Shown here: positions 33,666-42,064 of the stretch, one piece after another | Layout of the letters: each line of letters begins with the position of its first letter | How positions within the stretch are numbered: position 1 is the stretch's first letter | DNA from: Caldisericales bacterium | GTDB taxonomy: Bacteria; Caldisericota; Caldisericia; Caldisericales; Caldisericaceae | Reading direction: 5' to 3' | NCBI GenBank assembly: GCA_015489815.1 | Contig: WFZA01000019.1 | Coordinates: 62,001 to 126,000 of the forward strand | Length of the DNA stretch: 64,000 bases | Notes under the pieces: generated by a model | Told to the model about the DNA's origin: nothing | Database searches by the model: none | The model's input: only the letters and a program-made list of their open reading frames with translations | Program-made: the position numbers and the translations under genes

Positions 33666-34848
33666 CATCTTTTCCAGCCCATGATAAAATAATATCCGCA
33701 AAATTACTCATTGAAATATTTTTATTTACGAGTACCTGGATTCCATAGTCATCAAATACATACCTGGGGCCTGGAGACTTAATGTCTTCCTTCAAAACTA
33801 TCAGATCAATTCCATTCTTCGCAAGGAATTCGGCTGTCTTAATCCCTTTGCCCTTTTCCACGCGGGAGAAAGGGTTTTTAATCGTTTCTGCTTTTATAAG
33901 TTTACCGTTTTCAAAAGTAGCAATATAAAAATACTCCGAGCTTCCAAATTCGTTAGAAATTTCGTTAAAATTGGAAAGTGGCAGTGCAACAACAAAATCT
34001 TTCTTTTCTGCAGGCTCATAGTGAATCATTACAGAGTCCACATGGGGGATTTTTTTCTTAATTGCCTTTTCCATTTCCGAGACAATTTTGTGCGCTTTCT
34101 CGAGATCCCTTGTCTTTAATTCTACTACGATATCAATAAATTTATAACTTCCAGAATTTCTCCCGGAAATATCTTTAACTTGCTTAACCATTGGAAAGCT
34201 TAAAACAATTTCCTTTGCATTGTCCAATGTATGATAATCAAGCGATGCGTCAAGGAGCACTCTGATTGCATCCATTGCAACTTCATAACCCGCCTTGAAA
34301 ATAAGCACCGCAACGATCACTGCGGCAACTTTATCTGCGTAGTAAATCTTGAAAAATGAAGCACCCAGCCCTAAAACAATGACGAACGACGAGAGCATAT
34401 CCGAGCGGACATGCTGAGCATCTGCAATAAGCCCTGGGGATTCTTCGGCTTTTCCTATCCGCATTTCGTAAGAAGAAAACAAAAATGTAACAAGTATAGC
34501 ACAGAGTTCCACTGAAATTGCAACAAAGATATGCTTCAGGTCATATGGGTTTTTCTCAAACAAAACTTTTCTGAGGATTTCATAACCTGCAAAGAAAATT
34601 GCAAACGATGTAAAAAGTTCAATGAGATTTTCAAGTTTATACATCCCAAAAGGAAACGCTTTCGATTTTTTGTTTGACAGCTTTACTCCTATAAGCAGCG
34701 CAATAGACGCAACAATATCACTTGAGGAATGAATTGCATCAGCAATAAGCCCGACGCTATTACTAAAAAAACCTGCGGCGAACTTTCCCGCCGCAAGGGT
34801 GATATTCATTAAAAGCCCAAGACTAACTACTCGCTCTTTCCTATTCAC
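33652..34848 (-). CDS. Cation diffusion facilitator transporter fused to a NifX-like domain
   Basis: 398 residues. Residues 1-200 are a CDF membrane domain with the metal-site motifs LIADAIHSSSDI (about 35-45) and LIADAQHVRSDML (about 140-150). The cytoplasmic CDF domain spans about 205-285 (VKDISGRNSG, IHYEPAEKK). Residues about 288-385 look like a dinitrogenase Fe-Mo cofactor (NifX-like) domain: VALPLSNFNEISNEFGSSEY then GIKTAEFLAKNGIDLIVLKE. It probably exports Zn2+, Fe2+ or Mn2+, with the extra domain sensing or binding metal; that role is inference. It overlaps the alcohol dehydrogenase gene by four bases. Confidence 0.85.
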   Translation of the reverse strand: MNRKERVVSLGLLMNITLAAGKFAAGFFSNSVGLIADAIHSSSDIVASIALLIGVKLSNKKSKAFPFGMYKLENLIELFTSFAIFFAGYEILRKVLFEKNPYDLKHIFVAISVELCAILVTFLFSSYEMRIGKAEESPGLIADAQHVRSDMLSSFVIVLGLGASFFKIYYADKVAAVIVAVLIFKAGYEVAMDAIRVLLDASLDYHTLDNAKEIVLSFPMVKQVKDISGRNSGSYKFIDIVVELKTRDLEKAHKIVSEMEKAIKKKIPHVDSVMIHYEPAEKKDFVVALPLSNFNEISNEFGSSEYFYIATFENGKLIKAETIKNPFSRVEKGKGIKTAEFLAKNGIDLIVLKEDIKSPGPRYVFDDYGIQVLVNKNISMSNFADIILSWAGKDDEEK

Positions 34849-36038
34849 GCTTTTCTAAACAAATCCTTGTAGTTATAAGCAGTTTTATAAATTTCCATTA
34901 ACTTTTCTTTGCTTAGCGGCTCTCTTGCATTTATATATTCGTTTTCTGCATTTCCGTCGTCTTCAATTGCCATATCAGCAAGTTTTTCCAGATCTTCGTA
35001 TTTTACGCCTAACTCTTTTAATGAAACGAAAGCATTTACCTTTTTCATCCAGTGAACTATCCGCTCGATTGCTTTTGTGGGTGAATCAGTTGATAAAACA
35101 TTTTTCCCAAATGTCTTTAGCCTGTCTGCATGGATGTCCTTTGTATGATAAAGAAATGCAGGCATAAGTGCAGCAAGTCCCCTGCCGTGTGCAATGCCGT
35201 AAACTCCAGAGATAGGATGCTCCATTCTATGCATCGGGAAAGGCCCGCGCCTGCCTGCAGAAGGAAATCCCGATAGTGCCAGTGTGGAAATCCAGGAAAG
35301 AGATTCTCTTGCCTCAATATTCTTCAGGTCATTAAAAACTACTTCTCCCTGTTTCATTGCTTCTTTTATCAAGGCTTCGGAAACTCTATCACTTACAGGT
35401 GCACTTGCATGAGAGGAAAGGTAACTTTCAAAGATGTGCGTTATCATATCTATCACACCATCGATCGTCTGCTTTTGCGGGACTGAAAGAGTGAGCAATG
35501 GATCTACGATAGAAGTTTTAGGGAAAAGTGCCCTACCGAATACTGCACGCTTGCTTCTCGTTTTCGAATTCGTTATAACTCCGCCTGAATCTGCCTCGGA
35601 ACCAGTTGCTGCAACAGTAATTACGGCAAGAATGGGAAGAGTCTTTTCTGGCACTTTTGCCTTTGGAGGTTTTTCACAAAAGTCCCAGATATCTCTACCA
35701 GTAGCAGCAACGACCGATATTCCTTTCGTTGCATCTATGACGCTTCCTCCTCCGAGTCCAATGAGAAAATCCACATTGTTTTCTCTGGCTAACCTGCCAC
35801 CTTCATTTACCGTATCACTCTCAGGGTTGGGCTCAACTTTGCAAAATTCAATAAATTCAACTCCATTTTCTTTTAACAATTTCTCGGCTTTGTCCAGCAG
35901 GCCGGAACTTTTTGCATAGTGCCTGCCAGTGATAAGCAAAGCTTTCTTTCCCAATAAACTTGCTTCTTTTCCTAATTTTGAAAACTCTCCTTTGCCAAAT
36001 ACGATTTTTGTAGGCAAATCAAAAACAAAGTTATCCAT
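34845..36038 (-). CDS. Iron-containing alcohol dehydrogenase
   Basis: 397 residues. An N-terminal Rossmann-like domain has LIGLGGGSVIDATKGISVVA, and the C-terminal helical domain has the metal ligands in HRMEHPISGVYGIAHGRGLAALMP. It belongs to the butanol-dehydrogenase-like, NAD(P)H-dependent group III enzymes that reduce aldehydes in fermentation. GGAGGTGTCTGTACA precedes the ATG. It is the first gene of a three-gene set with the CDF and MFS transporters, an odd pairing with metal export. Confidence 0.88.
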   Translation of the reverse strand: MDNFVFDLPTKIVFGKGEFSKLGKEASLLGKKALLITGRHYAKSSGLLDKAEKLLKENGVEFIEFCKVEPNPESDTVNEGGRLARENNVDFLIGLGGGSVIDATKGISVVAATGRDIWDFCEKPPKAKVPEKTLPILAVITVAATGSEADSGGVITNSKTRSKRAVFGRALFPKTSIVDPLLTLSVPQKQTIDGVIDMITHIFESYLSSHASAPVSDRVSEALIKEAMKQGEVVFNDLKNIEARESLSWISTLALSGFPSAGRRGPFPMHRMEHPISGVYGIAHGRGLAALMPAFLYHTKDIHADRLKTFGKNVLSTDSPTKAIERIVHWMKKVNAFVSLKELGVKYEDLEKLADMAIEDDGNAENEYINAREPLSKEKLMEIYKTAYNYKDLFRKA

Positions 36039-36138
36039 TGTACAGACACCTCCTTGCTTTCCGTTTACATCTTATTCAATATTAGTTTTTTCACAATAAA
36101 CATTCAAGTAATATATTAAAGTTTACAAGCCTTAAAAT

Positions 36139-36166
36139 AAAAAAACCGCCCTAAAGAAGGGCGGTT
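36139..36166 (-). terminator. Terminator of the rubrerythrin-rubredoxin operon
   Basis: AACCGCCC pairs with GGGCGGTT around a 7-base loop and is followed by a T run on the reverse strand, 25 bases after the rubredoxin stop. Confidence 0.88.
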
Positions 36167-36190
36167 AGCAAATCTAATTTAGGACGGAAC

Positions 36191-36355
36191 TTAGCCTTCT
36201 ATTTCTTCAAATTGGTCTTTAGTTGCACCGCAAAGCGGGCAGGTCCAATCGTCAGGAAGTTTTTCAAATGGAGTCCCAGGTGCAATGCCTTGAGTGTCGT
36301 CACCCTGCTCAGGGTCGTAAATGTAGCCACAAATCATGCAGCGATACTTTTTCAT
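36191..36355 (-). CDS. Rubredoxin
   Basis: 54 residues with the two Cys-x2-Cys knuckles of rubredoxin, [16 protein letters not shown] and [17 protein letters not shown], which bind one iron. It is a one-electron carrier in the cytoplasm and would reduce the rubrerythrin encoded 12 bases upstream, giving a peroxide-reducing pair in an anaerobe. AAAGGAGGTTTTGT precedes the ATG. It is a typical full-length rubredoxin. Confidence 0.95.
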   Translation of the reverse strand: MKKYRCMICGYIYDPEQGDDTQGIAPGTPFEKLPDDWTCPLCGATKDQFEEIEG

Positions 36356-36367
36356 ACAAAACCTCCT

Positions 36368-36871
36368 TTAAAACTCTTTAAACACTTCTTTTGGAGCACC
36401 ACACACAGGGCACTTCTCTGGTGCTTCGCCCACTACAGTGTAGCCACAAACCGGACAAATGTATATTTTATCGAGTTTTACATCTTTTTTCTCAGTAAGT
36501 TCCTTTTTTACATTGTCGTAAAGTTCCCTGTGAAGTTTCTCTGCTGAAAGTGCAAAGTTAATTGAACGCAAAGCACCACTTTCTTTCTGGAGTTCCGCAA
36601 CTGCTTTATAGGCAGGATACATCTCTTCAATTTCGAAATTTTCGCCTTCTCGTGCTGCCTGAAGATTCTCTTCTGTTGAATTTACTCCGCCTAGTTCTTT
36701 CAGGTGATTTGTTGCATGAACCTGTTCTGCATAAGCAATTGCTCTAAAAAGCCTTGCAACATCTTTGTATCCTTCCTGTTCTGCTTTGTTAGCAAATGCA
36801 AGATACTTCATGTGAGCCTGGCTCTCGCCTGCAAATGCGTCTGATAAATTTTTTTCCGTCATTTTTTTCAT
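36368..36871 (-). CDS. rbr: Rubrerythrin
   Basis: 167 residues when started at 36871, where TAGGAGGTGTCTT lies directly upstream; a longer in-frame start at 36940 reads through the promoter. The ferritin-like domain carries the di-iron ligands in FAGESQAHMKYLAFANKAEQ, YAEQVHATNHLKELG and SAEKLHRELYDNVKKE. The C-terminal rubredoxin-like site is CPVCGYTVVGEAPEKCPVCG. It reduces hydrogen peroxide. It has a near-perfect promoter and is followed by rubredoxin in the same operon. Confidence 0.95.
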   Translation of the reverse strand: MKKMTEKNLSDAFAGESQAHMKYLAFANKAEQEGYKDVARLFRAIAYAEQVHATNHLKELGGVNSTEENLQAAREGENFEIEEMYPAYKAVAELQKESGALRSINFALSAEKLHRELYDNVKKELTEKKDVKLDKIYICPVCGYTVVGEAPEKCPVCGAPKEVFKEF

Positions 36872-36899
36872 AAGACACCTCCTATCTTTAATCGTTTTA

Positions 36900-36927
36900 A
36901 TTATACAGCAACTGCAAGAACTGTCAA
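36900..36927 (-). promoter_or_regulatory. Rubrerythrin promoter, TTGACA-16-TATAAT
   Basis: Both hexamers match the sigma-70 consensus exactly (TTGACA 36927-36922, TATAAT 36905-36900). A PerR-like operator was looked for by eye and not found. Confidence 0.85.
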
Positions 36928-37007
36928 TCGTAATTTGCAAATTATTTTATCATTTTTATTTTTTTTTAATTATGATAAAATTAAAAAAATTACAAAGGAG
37001 GGTTTTT

Positions 37008-37412
37008 ATGGTAAAAATTGACGAAATTGAGGGTATCGGAGAAAAGTATGCTAAAAAGCTAGTAAAAGCAGGAATTAAAACTGTAGAGGATTTGCTTGAG
37101 AAAGGTGTGACCAAAAAAGGACGCAGCGAACTTGCTAAACTCACTGGCTTATCTGAAAAGTTGATTCTAACATGGGTAAATCATGCAGATCTGTTTAGAG
37201 TTAAAGGCATTGGAAAGCAATATGCAGAACTTCTGGAGGCAGCAGGTGTTGACACAGTTGTAGAGCTTTCCAAAAGAAACCCGGAGAATTTGCTTAACAC
37301 TATGATTAAGACTAACGAGAAAAAGCACCTTGTGAGGGCACTCCCTTATCTAAAACAGGTTAAGAAGTGGGTAGAGCAGGCAAAAAAACTTCCAAGAAAA
37401 GTTTCATATTGA
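37008..37412 (+). CDS. DUF4332 helix-hairpin-helix protein
   Basis: 134 residues. The ATG at 37008 follows AAAGGAGGG; 12 upstream in-frame codons lack support. It contains two HhH-like segments, IDEIEGIGEKYAKKLVKAG and LFRVKGIGKQYAELLEAAG, with the repeated GIGxxYAxxLxxAG pattern of DUF4332. Such domains bind DNA non-specifically in other proteins; no function is established here. It is transcribed divergently from rubrerythrin and overlaps the convergent plsY gene by 9 bases. Confidence 0.82.
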   Translation: MVKIDEIEGIGEKYAKKLVKAGIKTVEDLLEKGVTKKGRSELAKLTGLSEKLILTWVNHADLFRVKGIGKQYAELLEAAGVDTVVELSKRNPENLLNTMIKTNEKKHLVRALPYLKQVKKWVEQAKKLPRKVSY

Positions 37413-38015
37413 TTTCTTTTTCATAGGGTTTGAATCAGTAACTTTTATCTCCTGCCCGGAGAAAAGGTTTGCAATGTTGACCCTATGGGTGTAAATAAGT
37501 AGTATGGCAAGAAGCATAGACGAAATAGTATAATAAATTGGTGCGCTAAAAAGAATCATATATACTGGGATCATAGCAATAGAGACAAGATTGGAAAGCG
37601 AAATATACTTTTTAATCCATAAAACTGTAAAGAATGTAAGTGCACCAAGTAGCGTGGGCAAGGGTGCAAGTGCTGCAAGTGCCCCATAAGTGGTAGATGC
37701 ACCTTTGCCACCTTTAAACTTCATAAAAATAGAAAAATCGTGTCCAGTAACGACAACAAATGCTGAAATAGCAGAAGTTATCGGATTGTGAAATAACAAG
37801 TTAGCAAGTAAAACTGCAAAAAACCCTTCTGCAAAGTCAAGTAAAAAGACGATAAAAGCAGCTTTTAAACCCAGGTATTGCGCAACATTTGCAAATCCAA
37901 TATTCCCGCTTCCTTTTTTTGTGATGTCCGTTTTATAAAACACTTTTCCTACGATGTACCCTGCAGGAATTGTACCAATGAAATAGGAAATAATCACTAC
38001 AATTGCGATTTTCAT
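37404..38015 (-). CDS. plsY: Acyl-phosphate:glycerol-3-phosphate acyltransferase
   Basis: 203 residues with five hydrophobic segments. The family motifs are GTIPAGYIVGK, GSGNIGFANVAQYLG and GHDFSIFMKFKGGKGASTTYG, which line the acyl-phosphate and phosphate sites. It makes lysophosphatidic acid at the inner membrane face, the first step of phospholipid synthesis in most bacteria. It lies 7 bases after the DUF123 gene in a reverse cluster with thiI and nurA. Confidence 0.93.
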   Translation of the reverse strand: MKIAIVVIISYFIGTIPAGYIVGKVFYKTDITKKGSGNIGFANVAQYLGLKAAFIVFLLDFAEGFFAVLLANLLFHNPITSAISAFVVVTGHDFSIFMKFKGGKGASTTYGALAALAPLPTLLGALTFFTVLWIKKYISLSNLVSIAMIPVYMILFSAPIYYTISSMLLAILLIYTHRVNIANLFSGQEIKVTDSNPMKKKSI

Positions 38016-38022
38016 TGAATTT

Positions 38023-38418
38023 TTACCTCCTTTTTATCAAAAACAAGTGTGAAAACGACTTCTTGTCCGAAGCTCCAAACTTTTTAGCTGCAGGCTTATA
38101 ATGTTTTAAAAATTCCTTTGCAATACATTCTTCGTCAAAGTAATCTTCGTAAAAGAAAATACCCTTCGCTTCAGCAAATTGAAGTAAGTAGTCTATGTGC
38201 CAGTGAAGGTACTTAATCTCGGTAAAGTATCGTAGAACTCTACGCTTGTATCCTGATTTTGCACTGCCGATGTAACAGTATTCACCCTGCAAGAATTTAA
38301 AGCTTCCCAATCTTCCAATCTTTACTTTAACTGACTTTCGTAAAGAAAAAAGTAGAAGATATGTACCTTTCTTGTCAGGATTTAATTCTCGACTCAATAA
38401 TTGCCCTAAGTCTGTCAA
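38023..38418 (-). CDS. DUF123 (GIY-YIG-related) protein
   Basis: 131 residues. GTYLLLFSLRKSVKVKIGRL, GEYCYIGSAKSGYKRRVLRY and KYLHWHIDYLL match DUF123, a compact relative of GIY-YIG nucleases that in other species is fused to endonuclease III. The ATG at 38418 lies 44 bases inside thiI; a TTG at 38397 is a possible alternative. The role is unknown; nucleic-acid processing is likely from the fold. Confidence 0.8.
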   Translation of the reverse strand: MTDLGQLLSRELNPDKKGTYLLLFSLRKSVKVKIGRLGSFKFLQGEYCYIGSAKSGYKRRVLRYFTEIKYLHWHIDYLLQFAEAKGIFFYEDYFDEECIAKEFLKHYKPAAKKFGASDKKSFSHLFLIKRR

Positions 38419-39481
38419 ATTCTTCCTCTCTTGCTTTTAGTACAGGATGCTTCGGCACGAAGTTGCATGGGTTTTGTGCTTCCGTTGAAATTTCGTAGGT
38501 GCCTATCCACCTCGCTATTCTTTCAATTTCCATTTTGTCAGTTCCTATGAGCGGCCGATATACAGGAAAGTCCACCCCTTTTTGTATAACGCGAATATTT
38601 CTAAGAGTCTGGCTTGCAACCTGGCCAAGTGAATCTCCCATTACTACGCCTTCTGCACCTATTTTCTTTGCAATTCTTACACCCTCTGTAAGTATTCTAT
38701 GCTTGCAGAAAATACAAAGATACCTTAGCCTATTTTCCTCTCTCAGTATTTCTGAGGCTTTTTGTAAAAATTCGTTGTGGTCAACGACTATTAAGCGTAC
38801 TTTAGGATCAAAAAGAACAAAGTGTTCAACTAATTTTTCTACTGTTCTTAATTCACTATCCGTTTTTTTGAAGTGTAAAAATACAATTCTTGCACCGCGG
38901 CGCATCATCTGAAAAGCAGCCACAGGTGAATCAATCCCACCAGAAAGAAGTGCTACTACTTTACCCTGTTCTCCAAGTGGCAACCCCCCAGCGCCCTGAA
39001 ATTTTTCTGAATAAATGTAGGCACTATCCGGTAAAATTTCAATACCTATAAATAAATCCGGATGATTTAAATTTACCAAAAGGCCTGTTGCTTCTTTTAC
39101 TGCGCCTCCCACTACGCGTTCTACATCAGGACTTTTTATAGGATACTTCTGGTCAAGTCTTTTTACGCGTACGGCAAATGCCTTGATTTCAGGCTTTTCC
39201 TTTACTTTATTTAGTGTAAAGTTTATTGCAGTTGCTTTTAACTTTTCGATGTGTTTTTCAGATTTTATCGCAGGGCTGAAAGAAACTACGCCAGGCACAA
39301 ATTGCAGTCTTTTGTAGTCCAAATCGTTCCCTTCTACGATAATCCTGCCGCCGTATACCTGCACACTACTTCCTGGCAGCACCTTTTCTATGTGCTCTTT
39401 AAGCTTCGTTTTTAACTTTATTTGCGCTCTTCTGCCTTTAGTTCCTATTTCACCAAATCTACAAAGGATTACCTCTCTCAT
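38375..39481 (-). CDS. thiI: tRNA 4-thiouridine synthetase
   Basis: 368 residues from the ATG at 39481, which has GAGAGG upstream and shares one base with the nurA stop. It begins REVILCRFGEIGTKGRR, contains a THUMP domain (about residues 60-165) and the PP-loop ALLSGGIDSPVAAFQM, then CIFCKHRILTEGVRIAKK. There is no C-terminal rhodanese domain, as in the short Thermotoga-type ThiI, so sulfur would arrive by another route. It thiolates U8 of tRNA. Confidence 0.9.
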   Translation of the reverse strand: MREVILCRFGEIGTKGRRAQIKLKTKLKEHIEKVLPGSSVQVYGGRIIVEGNDLDYKRLQFVPGVVSFSPAIKSEKHIEKLKATAINFTLNKVKEKPEIKAFAVRVKRLDQKYPIKSPDVERVVGGAVKEATGLLVNLNHPDLFIGIEILPDSAYIYSEKFQGAGGLPLGEQGKVVALLSGGIDSPVAAFQMMRRGARIVFLHFKKTDSELRTVEKLVEHFVLFDPKVRLIVVDHNEFLQKASEILREENRLRYLCIFCKHRILTEGVRIAKKIGAEGVVMGDSLGQVASQTLRNIRVIQKGVDFPVYRPLIGTDKMEIERIARWIGTYEISTEAQNPCNFVPKHPVLKAREEEFDRLRAIIESRIKS

Positions 39482-40611
39482 TAAATTCCTCTCTTTCTTT
39501 TTGACAGGGCTTTCAGGTTTTCTGTGCACTCCTCACCGTTTTTAGCAAACATCTCGCAGAAAAGCCTGTCCAGTGCACTTTTGTCACTGTTCGTTACCAC
39601 GGCCTGCTCGTGTGCCTCTCTTAAAACTACGGGATACCCGTTGCCCTTCTCCATCTGACTAAGCAGAAGCTTATGCATTATTTCAAGCACTTTTTTATTT
39701 TCGAATACAAAACCAGGGATTTCTATGCGCACTACTTCTCTTTGCTTTAAGTAGAAAAAGTAGACAGGATTTTCGTAGAATTGCAGGATCGGCACATTGC
39801 TTTTAAAAACTGCAGACCTTTCCCCGTTTTTAAGAAGATACTCAAACACATCTACATCTTCGAGTTGGTCAAATTTTTCAACTTCTTTTTTGGAATACTT
39901 AAAAATCGTTAAAGCGGCAACTTTTATAAGCCCTATAACATCTTTTGAGTGACTGCCGCTTACATACCCTGCGATTGGTAAGTTCTTTTCCTTACTCTTT
40001 TTGAATAAATTTTCGAAGCGTTCCACAAAAAGTTTTTTAAAGTCGTCGCTTCTATTTTTAATCTCCCACTGGATCAGCGTCCCGTCGATTAAAGAAAGCA
40101 TTGGTAAGTTATCCCTGTAGAATTCTTCAATTACTTGAGCAAGTGCTATGCTTTCTCCAAGAAGCATTTTTGCTTCCAAAAGTTCGCCTCGAACAACAAG
40201 TTTTCTGCCATTTACCTCTTCGTAAAGGTCGTTATCCTTGTAGTAAATTTTTGGCCTCGAGTCAGAGTAGAAAAAAGCATTCTGTCCATAACCAATTGCA
40301 GCAATGCCAATGTTTATAAGATAGTAAGGAAAAATAAAGTCCGGATCTATAGGAATTTCGGATCCATCCGTAGCAGCTACCACATAATCCGAAGCATCAC
40401 TTTCTAGAAAAAATTTGTTAGAAGGTTCTTCTTCTGGAAAAGCGACAAAGTAAGGAAAAGCGCTAACATCAATAGTAGAGATTTTTTCTTTCTCTACTTT
40501 AATAAGGATGTCGGCAGCCTCTTTTACGATTGATTCCTTTATGTGCTTGAGCCCTACTTTTTCCTTAACAATGCCACTTATTTCTGGTAATATTTTTTCA
40601 AAAATCAGCAT
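39481..40611 (-). CDS. NurA-domain 5'-3' nuclease
   Basis: 376 residues. The NurA signature VVAATDGSEIPIDPDFIFPY, with its metal-binding aspartate, lies near residue 80; LSLIDGTLIQWEI near residue 180 is the second acidic motif. In archaea NurA works with the HerA helicase in end resection. No herA is adjacent or elsewhere in the window. It is first in the reverse set nurA-thiI-DUF123-plsY. Confidence 0.8.
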   Translation of the reverse strand: MLIFEKILPEISGIVKEKVGLKHIKESIVKEAADILIKVEKEKISTIDVSAFPYFVAFPEEEPSNKFFLESDASDYVVAATDGSEIPIDPDFIFPYYLINIGIAAIGYGQNAFFYSDSRPKIYYKDNDLYEEVNGRKLVVRGELLEAKMLLGESIALAQVIEEFYRDNLPMLSLIDGTLIQWEIKNRSDDFKKLFVERFENLFKKSKEKNLPIAGYVSGSHSKDVIGLIKVAALTIFKYSKKEVEKFDQLEDVDVFEYLLKNGERSAVFKSNVPILQFYENPVYFFYLKQREVVRIEIPGFVFENKKVLEIMHKLLLSQMEKGNGYPVVLREAHEQAVVTNSDKSALDRLFCEMFAKNGEECTENLKALSKRKRGI

Positions 40612-40689
40612 AGTTTATTATATAACAAATTTATAAAATTGTACTCTATTCTATAATGTTTTCATACTAAGTTTGCCAATACTTTCTGT

Positions 40690-41866
40690 AGTTCTCGTTT
40701 CAATAGAAATACTAGCAAAAAAAACTAAAAGTAAATATCGGTTTATCAGTACTTATTGCAGTATTTTTACTTGCTATTTCCGAAGGGTTTAATTTAACCC
40801 CTACTATTACCTCTTTATTTACTGTAATTAAAAAGTTAGAAATCCGGGACTTAATTCTTATCGTAGTCACAATTACATACTTTGCTAATCTGCTGAAATA
40901 CTCTGGATTTTTGGAAGACATCGTTAAAAGTTATTCTACATTTTTGCCGTAAAAAGTGTTTATTCCTTTATTCGCGTTTATAATAGGTGCGCTGCCTATG
41001 CCTGGGGGCACTTGTTTCTGCTCCACTCGTGGAAAAAGGCAGCAGCGAGTCAAATCTGGATAGAGAAGAAAAAGCCGTAATAAACTTTTGGTTCAGGCAC
41101 ATCTGGGATCTATCCTCCTCTCTTTATCCAGAGATGATTCTGGCATCTATCATACTATCAGTCCCCATAATGCAAATTATTAGAATACAATATCCCATAT
41201 CAATCGCGATGTTTGTGAGTGGCGCTTTGTTTTTACTTCCTCTAATAAAAACGAGGGGTAGAACAAAAAATAAAACAGACATAAGTGCCTGGACTATGCT
41301 TACCAGTTCAAGCCGATTATCGTAGTAATTTTGCTGATTCTTGCCCTTAGGGTTTCTGTCGTCGTATCTACGCTGATCTGAATAGTCTACATAGTTATCG
41401 TTAAAAGGACTTCGCTTAAAACTTTAAAAGCATCGATAAACTATACTTTGCTGTTAAAACTTGCCTTTCTGATGTTTGTAATACTATACCTGAAACACAT
41501 TGCAATGCACGGAACGATTATTTCTTCTATATATACTTACTTAACGCAAAAGGGCATTCCGGGCTTCTCAATTTTGTTCTTCATACCATTTATCGTAGGA
41601 GTTTTGAGTGGGGCGGGAACGGCAATGGTAGGCGTGTCGTATCCAATGCTAATCTCTCTTATTAAGTATCCTACTTTTAATCCCGTCTATTTGTACATTG
41701 CTTTTTTAGGTGGATGGACAGCGCTCATGCTAACGCCGACACATCTTTGTCTCTCACTTACGATAGAATACTTTAATGCAGAATTGGAAAGTACATACAG
41801 GTTACTCGTAAAAAATATTTTGCTCTGTTAGTAACTTCACTCCTTGCACTTTTATTTATTAAATAA
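40690..41866 (+). pseudogene. DUF401-type integral membrane protein, multiply broken
   Basis: Membrane-protein sequence is spread over all three forward frames. Pieces in order are VLIAVFLLAISEGFNL, a stop at 40950-40952, FAFIIGALPMPG, a missing G in the G5 run at 41004-41008, LVSAPLVEKGSSESNLDREE, a shift near 41300, KPIIVVILLILALRVSVVVS, a TGA at 41379-41381, GVLSGAGTAMVGVSYPM, a missing A in the run at 41810-41815, then FALLVTSLLALLFIK and a stop at 41864-41866. The order and motifs fit DUF401, a putative permease family. Two stops and at least three shifts make this a genuine pseudogene. The 5' limit is uncertain. Confidence 0.75.
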
Positions 41867-41995
41867 ACGATTAGTAAATGGAGTATAAAGTTAAGCACAA
41901 CAAAATGCCCTGCATTCGGAGCGGAATCACAAGAGACGCTCAAAAGCAAAATTGCAAACAAAAAGAATTATCCCATATTTAAAAACTATAACACT

Positions 41996-42027
41996 AAAAG
42001 GGCACCTCTTCCGGCAGGTGCCCTTTT
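41996..42027 (-). terminator. Terminator of the ABC transporter operon
   Basis: AAAAGGGCACCT and AGGTGCCCTTTT form a 12-bp stem with an 8-base loop, 38 bases after the binding-protein stop. It ends with four T on either strand and could work in both directions. Confidence 0.85.
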
Positions 42028-42064
42028 AAATTTATGTGTGAGCCTACAAAATTAGGCATACTTT

